IMG/VR virus record: IMGVR_UViG_3300044710_000107
Span: 1-64,000 of that record
Strand: one strand, 5' to 3'
From: a virus
Length of the DNA stretch: 64,000 nucleotides
The notes under the pieces are model-generated. The model saw only the letters and a program-made list of their open reading frames with translations. It did not search any database and had not been told where the DNA came from. Below, in pieces: positions 30,349 to 38,340 of this stretch. Positions within the stretch are counted from its first letter, which is position 1, and each line of letters starts with the position of its first letter. The position numbers were made by a program, and so were the translations under genes.

Positions 30349-30965
30349 TGGGCAAGCCAATTCTCTGCGTGGATTTTGATGGCGTCGTGCATTCGTACAC
30401 CAGCGGCTGGAAGGGCGCGACCGTCATCCCGGACCCGCCTGTCGCCGGCTCGCTGCAATGGCTCTGGAAGGCGACCGAGTTCTGGGACGTCCAGATTTAC
30501 TCATCGCGGTCGAAGGATTCCGCCGCGGTCGCAGCAATGAAGGCTTGGATGATCAACCACGCCGCCCTCGTCTTCGATGGCGAAGACCACCCGATGCGGA
30601 ACGGCGGCGGTGGCTACCCCATTGGGTTCGTCCACGAGAAGCCGAGCGCCTTTCTTACGATCGACGATCGCGCCATCTGCTTCGAAGGCGACTGGTCCGA
30701 ACTCGACGCGGCCGATCTGCTGAATTTCAAGCCATGGAACAAGCGACCGCTCGGCGCGACCGGCAAGTTTCCGAATGGACAGCTTGGGCACGACGACCAA
30801 GGCGAACTCTCTATGGGCGTCGCATGGGACGAGCGCGCAGGCTTGGTGCGGCTTGCATTCGGCAAACCGGTGGCGTGGCTGGCGTTCCCGCGTGAGCAGG
30901 CGGTCGAGATGGCGAAGCTGTTACTGCGGCACGCGGGCGCAACGAAGGTCGAGGTCGAATTCTGA
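30348..30965 (+). CDS. HAD-superfamily phosphatase-like protein
   Basis: 205 aa. Motif I CVDFDGVVHSYTSGW (D8/D10) is the HAD nucleophile loop, followed by a cap-like region and IYSSRS (motif II). The later pattern AFLTIDDRAICFEGDW is motif IV-like. Such small phage HAD proteins are often found beside recombination genes, and could act on nucleic-acid ends or nucleotides. The C-terminal 65 residues (GVAWDERAGLVRLAFGKPVA) add a short domain. TGATG overlap with RecT. Confidence 0.7.
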   Translation: MGKPILCVDFDGVVHSYTSGWKGATVIPDPPVAGSLQWLWKATEFWDVQIYSSRSKDSAAVAAMKAWMINHAALVFDGEDHPMRNGGGGYPIGFVHEKPSAFLTIDDRAICFEGDWSELDAADLLNFKPWNKRPLGATGKFPNGQLGHDDQGELSMGVAWDERAGLVRLAFGKPVAWLAFPREQAVEMAKLLLRHAGATKVEVEF

Positions 30966-31165
30966 TGACCGAGCAAGCCACGTTCATCAACCGGCTGCGG
31001 ATCTGCCACTCGATCGACCTGCACGAACTCGAAGCCGCCGGCCTACGCCTCGACGGCAAGCGGTGGCACGAGTTCCGCAGCAACCCGTACGTCTTCCTCA
31101 TGCGGTGCGATGACCCGACCGCCGACGCGATCTGGAGGGTGATCCAGGCCAGGGAGACAGGTTGA
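30965..31165 (+). CDS. Unknown 66-aa protein
   Basis: Basic, helix-loop (TFINRLRICHSIDLHELEAA, then RWHEFRSNPYVFLMRCDD). TGATG overlap. No family is recognised. Confidence 0.5.
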   Translation: MTEQATFINRLRICHSIDLHELEAAGLRLDGKRWHEFRSNPYVFLMRCDDPTADAIWRVIQARETG

Positions 31166-31497
31166 TGGCGAAACAGGTCAGTTACGTCTGCGATCGCTGT
31201 GGGCATTCGCAGGCCGACGACAAGCCGGGAACGTTTGACGGGAAGCGGAACATGAATACGGTCTCGTTGCTTGTTCATGTCGGCCACCGGGACATCTATC
31301 CTTACTCCACCAGCGTGGGCCTCGACGACGGAACGATGCGGGCGTCGAAACTGTGGTGTGACGAATGCCTGCTGGCGACCGGGTTGACGAAGATCGTGAA
31401 GCTGCCCGATCGCAACCCTCGCCTCGCTCCAGCATCGCCTGGGCTTGAAGACATCATCCGCGATTGGATCGCCGACGCAGTGAAGGCCGCCCTCTGA
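31165..31497 (+). CDS. Zinc-ribbon protein, 110 aa
   Basis: Two CxxC pairs (YVCDRCGH and LWCDECLLATG) flank a beta-rich core (NTVSLLVHVGHRDIYPYSTS), giving a split zinc ribbon. The TGATG overlap fixes the ATG at 31165 (a TTG one codon earlier is possible). Likely nucleic-acid or protein adaptor. Confidence 0.6.
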   Translation: MAKQVSYVCDRCGHSQADDKPGTFDGKRNMNTVSLLVHVGHRDIYPYSTSVGLDDGTMRASKLWCDECLLATGLTKIVKLPDRNPRLAPASPGLEDIIRDWIADAVKAAL

Positions 31498-31712
31498 TGG
31501 CCGACAACGAATCCAAATTGTCCGACGCTATCGATCGCGCGACGGAAAAAGCGGCCCGTCTCCGCGCCAGCCATGATCGCCTTCTGGCGGAACTCGAAAA
31601 CATCGTGCCCAGGTTCCATCGGTGCTGCATCGCGACCGGCAGCGCAGAGTGGGCCGCCGACGGGGCTGTCGAAAACGCGCGCGCTGCCATCGCTGCAGCA
31701 AAGGAAGTGTGA
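31497..31712 (+). CDS. Unknown 71-aa helical protein
   Basis: Coiled-coil-like (SKLSDAIDRATEKAARLRAS) with a CC pair (FHRCCIATG) and an Ala-rich end. TGATG overlaps at both ends. No family is recognised. Confidence 0.45.
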   Translation: MADNESKLSDAIDRATEKAARLRASHDRLLAELENIVPRFHRCCIATGSAEWAADGAVENARAAIAAAKEV

Positions 31713-31906
31713 TGGCGAAGCGCGACGGGCCGATCACCAGGCAGAAAGAGCGGATCGCCTTCCTCCGGACGCGGCTGGCCGAGATCGACCGCGAGCGAGC
31801 GCGGATCGTGATCCAACTCGACGAGGCAGAGAACGCCCTGGCGATGCTGACTGGCAAGCCTGCGGAGACGCCGCGGCTACCATTGGAGGAGCGGGCCGAT
31901 GCCTGA
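31712..31906 (+). CDS. Unknown 64-aa coiled-coil protein
   Basis: Basic coiled coil (TRQKERIAFLRTRLAEIDRE). It overlaps the HerA-like gene by 8 bp. Could be a partner of that ATPase by position only. Confidence 0.45.
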   Translation: MAKRDGPITRQKERIAFLRTRLAEIDRERARIVIQLDEAENALAMLTGKPAETPRLPLEERADA

Positions 31907-33611
31907 CGCGCTGCCTCCCGAGCTGCTGGACCAGCGGCTCGCCATCGTGGGCAAGACCGGCTCGGGCAAGAGCTTCACGGCCTGCGGTGCGGTGGAGTGT
32001 CTACTGGACCGCGGTGACCGCGTGGCCATCGTGGACCCCACTGGTGCTTGGTGGGGACTGCGGTCGAGCGCCGATGGGGCGCAACCGGGTTTCCCGGTCG
32101 TCGTGTTTGGCGGCGAGCACGCCGATGTTGACCTGCTGGAGACCATGGGCGCACCTCTCGCGCGCCTGATCGCCAGCGGCAAGGTGGACGCCTGCGTGAT
32201 CGACGTGTCGGGCCTCGGCACCCATGCGGCGCTACGGCGGTTCGCCACAGCGTTGCTCGAAACCCTCTATGCAGAGAACCGAGAACCGCTGCACCTGATC
32301 GTCGACGAAGCCGACATTTTCGCGCCGCAGAGGCCCCAGCGTGACGGCCTGCGCCTGCTGGGCAGCATGGAGGAAATCGTCCGCCGCGGCCGCAAGCGCG
32401 GGTTCGTCCCCTGGCTGATCACGCAGCGGCCGGCCGTCGTCCACAAGGATGTGCTGAGCCAGGCGGACGTCATGGTCGCGATGAAGCTGACCCTCGCGCA
32501 CGACCGGGACGCGATCGGCCGCTGGATCGAGGGGCAGGCCGACCGTGAGCAGGGCAAGCGGATCCTGGGGGATCTCCCGACACTGCCGCTCGGGACCGGC
32601 TACGTCTGGGCCCCCGGCGACGGCATCCTGGAGCGCATGGCGTTTCCGCGGATCAGGTCGTTCGACAGCTTCGCCACTCCAAAGCGGGGCGACCGCGCGG
32701 CGGCTCCCCGCACCCTCGCGGAGGTCGACCTGACCGCCATCACGGCGGCGCTGGAGGCTGATGACGATGAACATTCCGCAAAACGCGGAAAGTCCAAAAG
32801 CGCACCTATCGTTGCCGATCCGGCTGCGATCGATGCGGCCCGCGCCGAGGGATATCGAGACGGCATGATCGAGGGCGCGCGGGTCCAACGCGCTACCGAC
32901 GCGGAGAAAATGCACGCCATGGAGAAAGCGATGCAGGCTGCGCTCGGCTATCTCGCCCCCTACGTCCGCACCGAGGCTGACGGCACGCGGATCATCGATG
33001 TCCGAGAACCGTCGGTTCTCACCATCGAAGCTGATCTCGGCGCCGCGCCGATCGGCCGCCCGGTTCCAGATCGCGCCAGCGGAAATGGTGCCGCGCCGCC
33101 GCGTCAGCGCCGCCCCGTCCAGGTAGCGCCATCCGGAGCCGGCGATCTGAACTCGGCCGCCCGGAAACTCCTGACCGCATCGGTCCAGCACGCACCGGCG
33201 AAATTCACCTGGGGACAGCTCGCCACGATCGCGGGCCTAAAGCCATCCGGCGGCCACTTCAACACCGGCCGCAAGCAACTTCTCGATGCCGCGCTGGTCG
33301 ACGATCCAGGCGACCTGGTGCGCCCGACAGCGGCCGGCGTAGCGGTGATCGGGGAAACGCCGCCGGCGCCGTCCAGCGCGGCCGAGCGGCTTGCCATGTG
33401 GTGCAGCCGCCTACCGTCACCGGCACCCGACATGCTGCGCGCCCTGGTGCGGCACGGCCCCAGGTTCATCGATCCGGCCGACCTCGCCGCCGAACTCGGT
33501 AAGGAGCCGCGTGGCGGCCATTGGAATACCGGGGTGAGCATCCTGAAAGCCAACCTGCTGGTTGAGCTGCAGGGCCGCTCAATGCGGGCGGCGTCTCTCT
33601 TGCGGCCATGA
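31899..33611 (+). CDS. HerA-like ATPase (DUF87) with winged-helix tail
   Basis: 570 aa. Walker A VGKTGSGKSFTA (about 17-28), Walker B LHLIVDEADIFAPQ (about 131-144), then the RRGRKRGFVPWLITQRP segment with the arginine-finger-like region seen in HerA/FtsK-type pumps. It uses ATP to translocate DNA. The C-terminal 200 residues hold two similar winged-helix-like modules, each with G-G-H-x-N-T-G (PSGGHFNTGRKQLLDAALVD and PRGGHWNTGVSILKANLLVE). Cellular HerA works with the nuclease NurA in end resection; no NurA is seen here, but a DnaQ-type exonuclease lies in the same operon. Possible roles are end processing, packaging or conflict. Confidence 0.72.
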   Translation: MPDALPPELLDQRLAIVGKTGSGKSFTACGAVECLLDRGDRVAIVDPTGAWWGLRSSADGAQPGFPVVVFGGEHADVDLLETMGAPLARLIASGKVDACVIDVSGLGTHAALRRFATALLETLYAENREPLHLIVDEADIFAPQRPQRDGLRLLGSMEEIVRRGRKRGFVPWLITQRPAVVHKDVLSQADVMVAMKLTLAHDRDAIGRWIEGQADREQGKRILGDLPTLPLGTGYVWAPGDGILERMAFPRIRSFDSFATPKRGDRAAAPRTLAEVDLTAITAALEADDDEHSAKRGKSKSAPIVADPAAIDAARAEGYRDGMIEGARVQRATDAEKMHAMEKAMQAALGYLAPYVRTEADGTRIIDVREPSVLTIEADLGAAPIGRPVPDRASGNGAAPPRQRRPVQVAPSGAGDLNSAARKLLTASVQHAPAKFTWGQLATIAGLKPSGGHFNTGRKQLLDAALVDDPGDLVRPTAAGVAVIGETPPAPSSAAERLAMWCSRLPSPAPDMLRALVRHGPRFIDPADLAAELGKEPRGGHWNTGVSILKANLLVELQGRSMRAASLLRP

Positions 33612-34006
33612 GCCGTCGGGCGAAAAATCCTCGCGTCGTCCTCTGCGCCTATTGCCACAACCCGGCCGAGTTGCTGCCCGACAGCACGCCGCTCTACGGC
33701 AAGGATTACGGTCCGGTCTGGCGCTGCGAACTCTGCAAGGCCTGGGTCGGGGTCCACAAGGGCACGACGCGCCCGCTGGGCAGGCTGGCGAACGCGGAGC
33801 TTCGGGTGTTGAAGCAGCGCGCCCACGCGGCCTTCGACCCGATCTGGAAATCCGGCCTGATGAACCGCGGCGACGCCTATGCGTGGCTGTCGGACCAGCT
33901 CGGGATTGAGTTGAAGGACACGCATGTGGGCATGATGGACGAGCAGCAATGCCTCCTGGTCGAGACTGTGGCCTTGTGGTGGCGCGATGGCAGAAGAGCC
34001 GCATGA
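33608..34006 (+). CDS. DUF3268 zinc-finger protein
   Basis: 132 aa. AYCHNPAELLPDSTPLYGKD, then WRCELCKAWVGVH and TTRPLGRLANAELRVLKQRA match the zinc-containing DUF3268 family, common in phages. It ends with HVGMMDEQQCLLV, also typical. Function unknown. ATGA overlaps on both sides. Confidence 0.78.
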   Translation: MSRRAKNPRVVLCAYCHNPAELLPDSTPLYGKDYGPVWRCELCKAWVGVHKGTTRPLGRLANAELRVLKQRAHAAFDPIWKSGLMNRGDAYAWLSDQLGIELKDTHVGMMDEQQCLLVETVALWWRDGRRAA

Positions 34007-34212
34007 TGGCCGCGAACCAGCGTTGGTCGAAGGATGAACTCGCCGTCCTGGATGCGAACTACGCCAGGGGTGACAGCATCCGGATATCGGCCCGCATTCT
34101 GGGCAGGACCGAACATCGGGTCCGCCAGCAAGAGCTACAGCGCGGCCTGTGGCGGCGGCAGGACGATCCCCGGCACAAGCGGATGCAACGCGAAAAGGAA
34201 ACAACGCCATGA
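34003..34212 (+). CDS. SANT/GcrA-like DNA-binding protein, 69 aa
   Basis: QRWSKDELAVLDANYARGDS followed by ISARILGRTEHRVRQQELQR is the pattern of small phage Myb/SANT-like proteins (W-S-x-x-E-x-x-L ... A-x-x-L-G-R-T). Probably DNA-binding. Last well-supported gene of the rightward operon; it recalls the modules in 17780-18754. Confidence 0.6.
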   Translation: MMAANQRWSKDELAVLDANYARGDSIRISARILGRTEHRVRQQELQRGLWRRQDDPRHKRMQREKETTP

Positions 34213-34376
34213 CGCCCACAGCCCGCGCTCGACGGCTGGCCGATGGCGGCGCGTCATGGGCCGATCGCCCCGGCCTGCACGTCCACTACAATTCCGGCGA
34301 TCCCATGAGACGTGAACGGGTCGAGCGTCCATCGGCCAAAGTGCTTGATGCCGAAGTTGCTCATCACCAGCCATGA
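34209..34376 (+). CDS. Possible 55-aa tail gene, doubtful
   Basis: ATGA overlap with the previous stop supports translation of MTPTARARRLADGGASWADR, which resembles phage HTH-like starts (A-R-R-L-A-D-G-G-A-S-W). The frame then runs 123 bp antisense through the lipase gene and is low-complexity there. The first 20 codons may be a genuine degraded or short product. Confidence 0.3.
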   Translation: MTPTARARRLADGGASWADRPGLHVHYNSGDPMRRERVERPSAKVLDAEVAHHQP

Positions 34377-34877
34377 AACCGCCGGCACGAGCGGCACAGG
34401 GTCATCGCCGTGCCAGTATTCGACTCCAGTCATGCCGCTTGCCTCGATCATATCCCGAAGCTGCGGCCCTGCGCTCCAGGGTTTTTCCCAGCAGACGCAC
34501 CGGCTCGCCCCTAATAGCACAGCCAACATTGGCGCGATCGCCGCCCCGCGGCTGTGCCCCTGCACAATGAGCGGTGTCGGCGGGTCGGTGCCGAGCAGCG
34601 GGTCCAGTCCAGCGTATAGCGTTTCTGCGCCAGCCAGAAACCCATCCTCGCAGACGCCGAGCTTAGGGTGCGTGCGCGCGACCTTTGGCGCTATCTGGAA
34701 ATCGCTCCACCAACCGGCTTGGTTTGCGGTGCCTCGGACCGTCACGACGATGCAGCCGGGATAGCGCCGGATCACCGCGCGATCTGGTCCGGCGTCAACG
34801 ACCTGGCCGACCGGCACGACGGCATAGCTGTCGGCCTGCAGCAGCACCAGGCCGGCATCAGATGGAACGATGCTCAT
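34254..34877 (-). CDS. Lipase class 3-like protein
   Basis: 207 aa. An alpha/beta-hydrolase pattern: IVVTVRGTANQAGWWSDF (strand with V-R-G-T, then acidic Trp segment) and the nucleophile elbow VQGHSRGAAIAP (Ser at about 109). Later Asp (YWHGDDPVP) and His (FTSHGIAG) are candidates for the triad. Class 3 lipase-like proteins occur in several phages, possibly attacking membrane lipid at lysis or entry. GGGAG precedes the ATG. Placed at the 3' end of the lysis block. Confidence 0.7.
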   Translation of the reverse strand: MSIVPSDAGLVLLQADSYAVVPVGQVVDAGPDRAVIRRYPGCIVVTVRGTANQAGWWSDFQIAPKVARTHPKLGVCEDGFLAGAETLYAGLDPLLGTDPPTPLIVQGHSRGAAIAPMLAVLLGASRCVCWEKPWSAGPQLRDMIEASGMTGVEYWHGDDPVPLVPAVSWLVMSNFGIKHFGRWTLDPFTSHGIAGIVVDVQAGAIGP

Positions 34878-34972
34878 TGCGCCTACGCTCCCAAGTCGGC
34901 ACTATGGGCGGGACCGGCGCCCGCGGAAACGAGCGACGGTCCCTTGCCACTCACGCGATGGGAGCCGCGATC

Positions 34973-35494
34973 ATGGCCGACGAACAGCATATCGAAGAAT
35001 GGCGCCCGGTTGAAGGCTGGCCTTACGAGGTCAGCAGCCTTGGACGTGTGCGCAGGACAGGCGCATCGAAGGGAACGACTGTCGGAAGAATTCTCAGGGT
35101 GCAGACTGACAAAAAGGGATACCTCTACGTTTCGCTGCACCGGAACACCGTTAAGAGAAACAAATTTATAGCACGGCTTGTCTGTCGAGCGTTTCACGGC
35201 GCTGCCCCGACCCCGCTTCACGAAGTGGCGCATTGGGATGGCAACGAGATCAACAATACTCCCGCCAACTTACGTTGGGCAACGCACCAGGAAAATCGCG
35301 GCGATGATGCCGATCGTCTTGGGGAACGCCTTCGAGGCGAACGCACTCCTTGGTCGAAGCTGTCGCAGCAGTCCGTCGATGAGATACGCGATCTAGCAGC
35401 CAAGGGCGTTCTCCATCGTGAGATCGCCGCCCGGTACGGCATATCGCGCACTCATGTCTCAACGATCAAATGCAGACGGTCGTGGAGACTATAG
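34973..35494 (+). CDS. HNH homing endonuclease with NUMOD4 and HTH
   Basis: 173 aa. NUMOD4 motif EEWRPVEGWPYEVSSLGRVR (residues 8-27), HNH core LHEVAHWDGNEINNTPANLR ... QENRGD, and a C-terminal HTH (LSQQSVDEIRDLAAKGVLHR ... YGISRTHVSTIKC). This domain order is that of phage HNH homing endonucleases. Oriented against the flanking leftward genes, with a 6-bp tail-to-tail overlap with the lipoprotein gene. The GGGAG spacing favours 34973; an ATG at 34958 is possible. Confidence 0.85.
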   Translation: MADEQHIEEWRPVEGWPYEVSSLGRVRRTGASKGTTVGRILRVQTDKKGYLYVSLHRNTVKRNKFIARLVCRAFHGAAPTPLHEVAHWDGNEINNTPANLRWATHQENRGDDADRLGERLRGERTPWSKLSQQSVDEIRDLAAKGVLHREIAARYGISRTHVSTIKCRRSWRL

Positions 35495-35944
35495 GCCGGC
35501 TGGTGACGCCGCGATGGCAAGCGCTGCGGCAATTGCGGCAGGCATGCCAGCCGTCGACGCGCCCGCCTGCAAGGTCTGGCGCAATTTGGCGATGCAGCCA
35601 GTTTCAAGCGTCGTCACGACGGCATTGAACTGAGGGCTATTCGGCGCATACAGCGACGCGATCTCGGCCGACGTGAAGATGCCGACTGTTGCGCCTGCGG
35701 GTGTCGCGGCGATCACCTTGCGAATGTTGGCGCCGACTGTCATTGCGGCCTGCGCGCACGCGGCACCAGCGGTATCGGGCGGTGTCGCCGCATTCGCCAC
35801 AGCGATGGCGCTGGTCAGATCGGCCTGCGCCGTATTGGCGATCGTCGTCAGGTTGGCAAGCGTCTGCTGGCCGCCTGACGCAGGGGGCTGGACGCAGCCA
35901 GCGAGCGCGAGCAGCGCGCCGCCGGCCAGGAGAAATCGCTTCAT
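35489..35944 (-). CDS. Lipoprotein, 151 aa
   Basis: Signal peptide and lipobox KRFLLAGGALLALAGC (Cys at 18) place the mature protein on a membrane surface. The rest is Ala/Thr-rich helix (TLANLTTIANTAQADLTSAI), with two further Cys. It lies among lysozyme and membrane proteins, so a spanin-like or lysis-accessory role is possible, but no family is recognised. Confidence 0.65.
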   Translation of the reverse strand: MKRFLLAGGALLALAGCVQPPASGGQQTLANLTTIANTAQADLTSAIAVANAATPPDTAGAACAQAAMTVGANIRKVIAATPAGATVGIFTSAEIASLYAPNSPQFNAVVTTLETGCIAKLRQTLQAGASTAGMPAAIAAALAIAASPAGL

Positions 35945-35951
35945 GGTAGCC

Positions 35952-36278
35952 TCACTTTGCTTTGGGAACCGGCAGCGTGATCGCTGGCGGCAGTGCGGGC
36001 GCGGGCGGCAGCGGCAGCCCGGCATCGAGCGCGGCGTCCTGCTGCGTGCGGTGCTGCGCGATGGCCGGCGGGAGGATGGTGGCCGGCGACTTCAGGTTCG
36101 CGATGGCGCTGATGACCTGATAAGCGATCCGATATGCCTTTGGGCTGGCCGTCGTCGGAACGCCAGCGGTGACGCCGAGCAACGCCTGCACGCCGGATGC
36201 GACGGCGATCGCGATCGGGATGTAGACCGCGTAATGCGCGAACTGTGGCAGGGCGAGGAGGGCGGTGATCGGGTCCAT
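35952..36278 (-). CDS. Small membrane protein, holin candidate
   Basis: 108 aa with an N-terminal hydrophobic region (ALPQFAHYAVYIPIAIAVAS, continuing to residue 40), a helical middle and a Pro-rich tail. Only one clear membrane pass is visible. Its position next to the GH24 lysozyme and a lipoprotein makes it a candidate holin or anti-holin. Confidence 0.45.
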   Translation of the reverse strand: MDPITALLALPQFAHYAVYIPIAIAVASGVQALLGVTAGVPTTASPKAYRIAYQVISAIANLKSPATILPPAIAQHRTQQDAALDAGLPLPPAPALPPAITLPVPKAK

Positions 36279-36288
36279 TTTCGTCCTC

Positions 36289-36786
36289 TCAAACTACCGC
36301 GGCAGTGCCGAAAAAAACCGCTTGTTCAGCCGTGCGCCGATTCACAAGCCCCTGCACTTCGACAAGCTGCCCGGTTGCCGGGTCGGTATCGTACACCCAC
36401 CGCATGAACTGCGCGCCGGCACCGGCTACGTCGCCTTGCAGCCACAGGTGCAGCAGAGTCGATCCCTGGAACGCGCCAAGGCCCTCGTTGTAGCTGAACG
36501 ATGTGCAGGCACCGATCTGCGGCTCAGTCGCACCAGCCGGCGCCATGCCGCGAACCGAATCGCACGTCGGTTCCAGCGTTGTGGCGAGCATCGCACGGCC
36601 GGTCGGCTCGTCGATCGGCGCCGTATCGGCGGTCACGGGCTGGCCGTTGATCCAAGTCGCGCCATACCCGATCGTCCAAACGCCGGCGGTGTCCTGGTAT
36701 GGCGTGGCGCTGAAGCCCTCCCATTGCATGCAGAGATCCGTTCCGATGCCCAGCGCCGTCGCTAGGGGATGCGGCGCGCCGCTCAT
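36289..36786 (-). CDS. GH24 lysozyme (T4-type endolysin)
   Basis: 165 aa. Catalytic E-x(8)-D-x(5)-T pattern: MQWEGFSATPYQDTAGVWTI gives E23, D32, and T at 38 before GYG. The family motif TSFSYNEGLGAFQGSTLLHL and the end LVEVQGLVNRRTAEQAVFFG complete a standard phage lysozyme. It cuts the glycan backbone of peptidoglycan at lysis. No signal peptide, so a holin should release it. ATGA overlap with the next gene upstream. Confidence 0.9.
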   Translation of the reverse strand: MSGAPHPLATALGIGTDLCMQWEGFSATPYQDTAGVWTIGYGATWINGQPVTADTAPIDEPTGRAMLATTLEPTCDSVRGMAPAGATEPQIGACTSFSYNEGLGAFQGSTLLHLWLQGDVAGAGAQFMRWVYDTDPATGQLVEVQGLVNRRTAEQAVFFGTAAVV

Positions 36787-37793
36787 GTCGCGCTCGTCCA
36801 ACCGGTCGGCATGGTCACCTTCTTGTTGGTGATATCCACTGTGACGACCTCGCCACCCGGAGGCGGCGGAGGCGGCGGAGGCGGCGGCGGTTTCGCCGCC
36901 GGCCACGGGTCGTCGGTCGAGATCGCCGCGCTCAACCCGTTCACCGCAGCGACGAAATCCGCCCACGCCGTTGTCTTGCCGGTGAGCGCCTGATAGTTCG
37001 ATGCCAGCGCGCCGTCCGGACAGCCGGCTTGCGTGATCTGCGCCGTCGTGTGGCCGAGCGTCTGCTGCATCCAATACAGATAGACGACGCCGCAGCCGGT
37101 CGCGACATCGTCCTGGTCAGTCGGCTCAGTTGAATCTACCCAATTCGGATAACCAGCCTGCGCCCATGTCGGTCCGGTCGCGAACAGCACCAGCGAGCCG
37201 TTTGGCCCACCGCTCGCAGCCTCGGCAAGATACCGGCTCAGCGCCTCGCCGTTGCTGCCTCCGCAATCCCAGCCGGTTGCCGCATCATTTTCGAAGCATT
37301 CCACCAACTCGGCCACGAACAGGCCGATCTCCATCTTCGGGTTGCCGAATGCGACGGACACATAGATGTCGCCGCCATCGACGAAATCGCAGGCGTAGTG
37401 ATATGCGCCGCCGGTGCCGTCGGTCTCGCCCTGGAACGACGCGATGACGAGGTTGACCGGGCTGCCGGGGGCGTTGAACCAAGCGGCGGCTTCCTTGAAA
37501 GCAGCATCGACAAGGCCGAACACGGTCTCGGCCACGGACTGCGCCTGCGCGCCGACGGTGGGATCGAAATACACGGCCACCAGGCCATCGGGCGTGCTGC
37601 CGACGAGTTGCACAGGGAAGTCGAAGCCGCCGGCAGGAACCGGGCGCGCGTTCGCGAAGGCTGCGGCGGCCGCGGCGTAGGGCCGCTTCAGGTGCCGCGC
37701 ATGCCGCGCGCCGTATGCGGCCGCCTTCAGGTGCGGATCGGTCGCAGTCTTGCGCGGCAGGAGAAGGCGTGGCTTGCAGGCGGTGCAGGTCAT
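36783..37793 (-). CDS. Unknown 336-aa protein with Cys-rich head and polyproline
   Basis: Starts MTCTACKPRLLLPRK (CxxC). The core (about 50-280) has GLVAVYFDPTVGAQAQSVAE, VNLVIASFQGETDGTGGAYH and LFVAELVECFENDAATGWDC. The last resembles the metal-binding helix of a peptidase, but lacks the HExxH histidines. A run of eleven Pro links to a short end domain (VVTVDITNKKVTMPTGW). GAGGAGC precedes the ATG at 37793. It may be a secreted or virion protein; function unknown. It overlaps the lysozyme gene by ATGA. Confidence 0.55.
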   Translation of the reverse strand: MTCTACKPRLLLPRKTATDPHLKAAAYGARHARHLKRPYAAAAAAFANARPVPAGGFDFPVQLVGSTPDGLVAVYFDPTVGAQAQSVAETVFGLVDAAFKEAAAWFNAPGSPVNLVIASFQGETDGTGGAYHYACDFVDGGDIYVSVAFGNPKMEIGLFVAELVECFENDAATGWDCGGSNGEALSRYLAEAASGGPNGSLVLFATGPTWAQAGYPNWVDSTEPTDQDDVATGCGVVYLYWMQQTLGHTTAQITQAGCPDGALASNYQALTGKTTAWADFVAAVNGLSAAISTDDPWPAAKPPPPPPPPPPPGGEVVTVDITNKKVTMPTGWTSAT

Positions 37794-37803
37794 TGTTAGC
37801 TCC

Positions 37804-38052
37804 TCAGCGGACGATTCGGAGGCCGAAGCCGCCGCCAGCGATGCACTCGTAGAGCGCAAACGCCACGATGATGACGAAGATGATGATTGCCGCCACGATC
37901 AGGAGATTGATGATCCGCATGATCGGCGGTGTCACGGATATTTCCGCCAAGCTCAAAATCCACGGCAAGAACACCTTGAGCAGCCCGATCGCGAGGCAGA
38001 CGAGCACGAGCCAGATCAGGAAATTCTCGATGCCAGCGGCAGAGAAGCACAT
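37804..38052 (-). CDS. Two-pass membrane protein, phage family
   Basis: 82 aa starting MCFSAAGIENFLIWLVLVCL, with two transmembrane helices (about 9-32 and 45-70) and a Gly-rich tail. It resembles a widespread small phage membrane protein whose members begin M-C-F-S-A and end G-G-G-x-x-L-R. Holin-like by topology. GGAGG lies 5 bases before the ATG at 38052. Confidence 0.6.
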   Translation of the reverse strand: MCFSAAGIENFLIWLVLVCLAIGLLKVFLPWILSLAEISVTPPIMRIINLLIVAAIIIFVIIVAFALYECIAGGGFGLRIVR

Positions 38053-38115
38053 GACGGCCTCCATTCCGGGCCACGCTACCACTTCCGGCGCCGAAATGCC
38101 ACCGCTGGAAACTAC

Positions 38116-38337
38116 CTACGGCTTCTTCGCGGTCTGCGCTCCCTCCGCTACCCCCTCGGCGCGTGAAGCCTGCGCGGTGACGCGAAGCAGTTCGTCCATC
38201 CGTGAGTTGATGCTGACATGCACGTCTTGGATAGCGCTGCGGTTGCGCCATGAAATCAGGCAGGCGCCGATCGCGGCGATTGCCGTGAGGCCGGTGGATA
38301 TGGGGCCGATCATGCCGAGGATGTCCGCGCCGGTCAT
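38116..38337 (-). CDS. Membrane-anchored 73-aa protein
   Basis: One transmembrane segment (residues 10-28, GPISTGLTAIAAIGACLI) then a helical tail (VHVSINSRMDELLRVTAQAS). The I-N-S-R-M-D-E-L-L motif is common to a set of small phage membrane proteins near lysozymes. It follows the next gene by 3 bp. Possibly an i-spanin-like or holin-associated protein. Confidence 0.55.
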   Translation of the reverse strand: MTGADILGMIGPISTGLTAIAAIGACLISWRNRSAIQDVHVSINSRMDELLRVTAQASRAEGVAEGAQTAKKP

Positions 38338-38340
38338 CGG

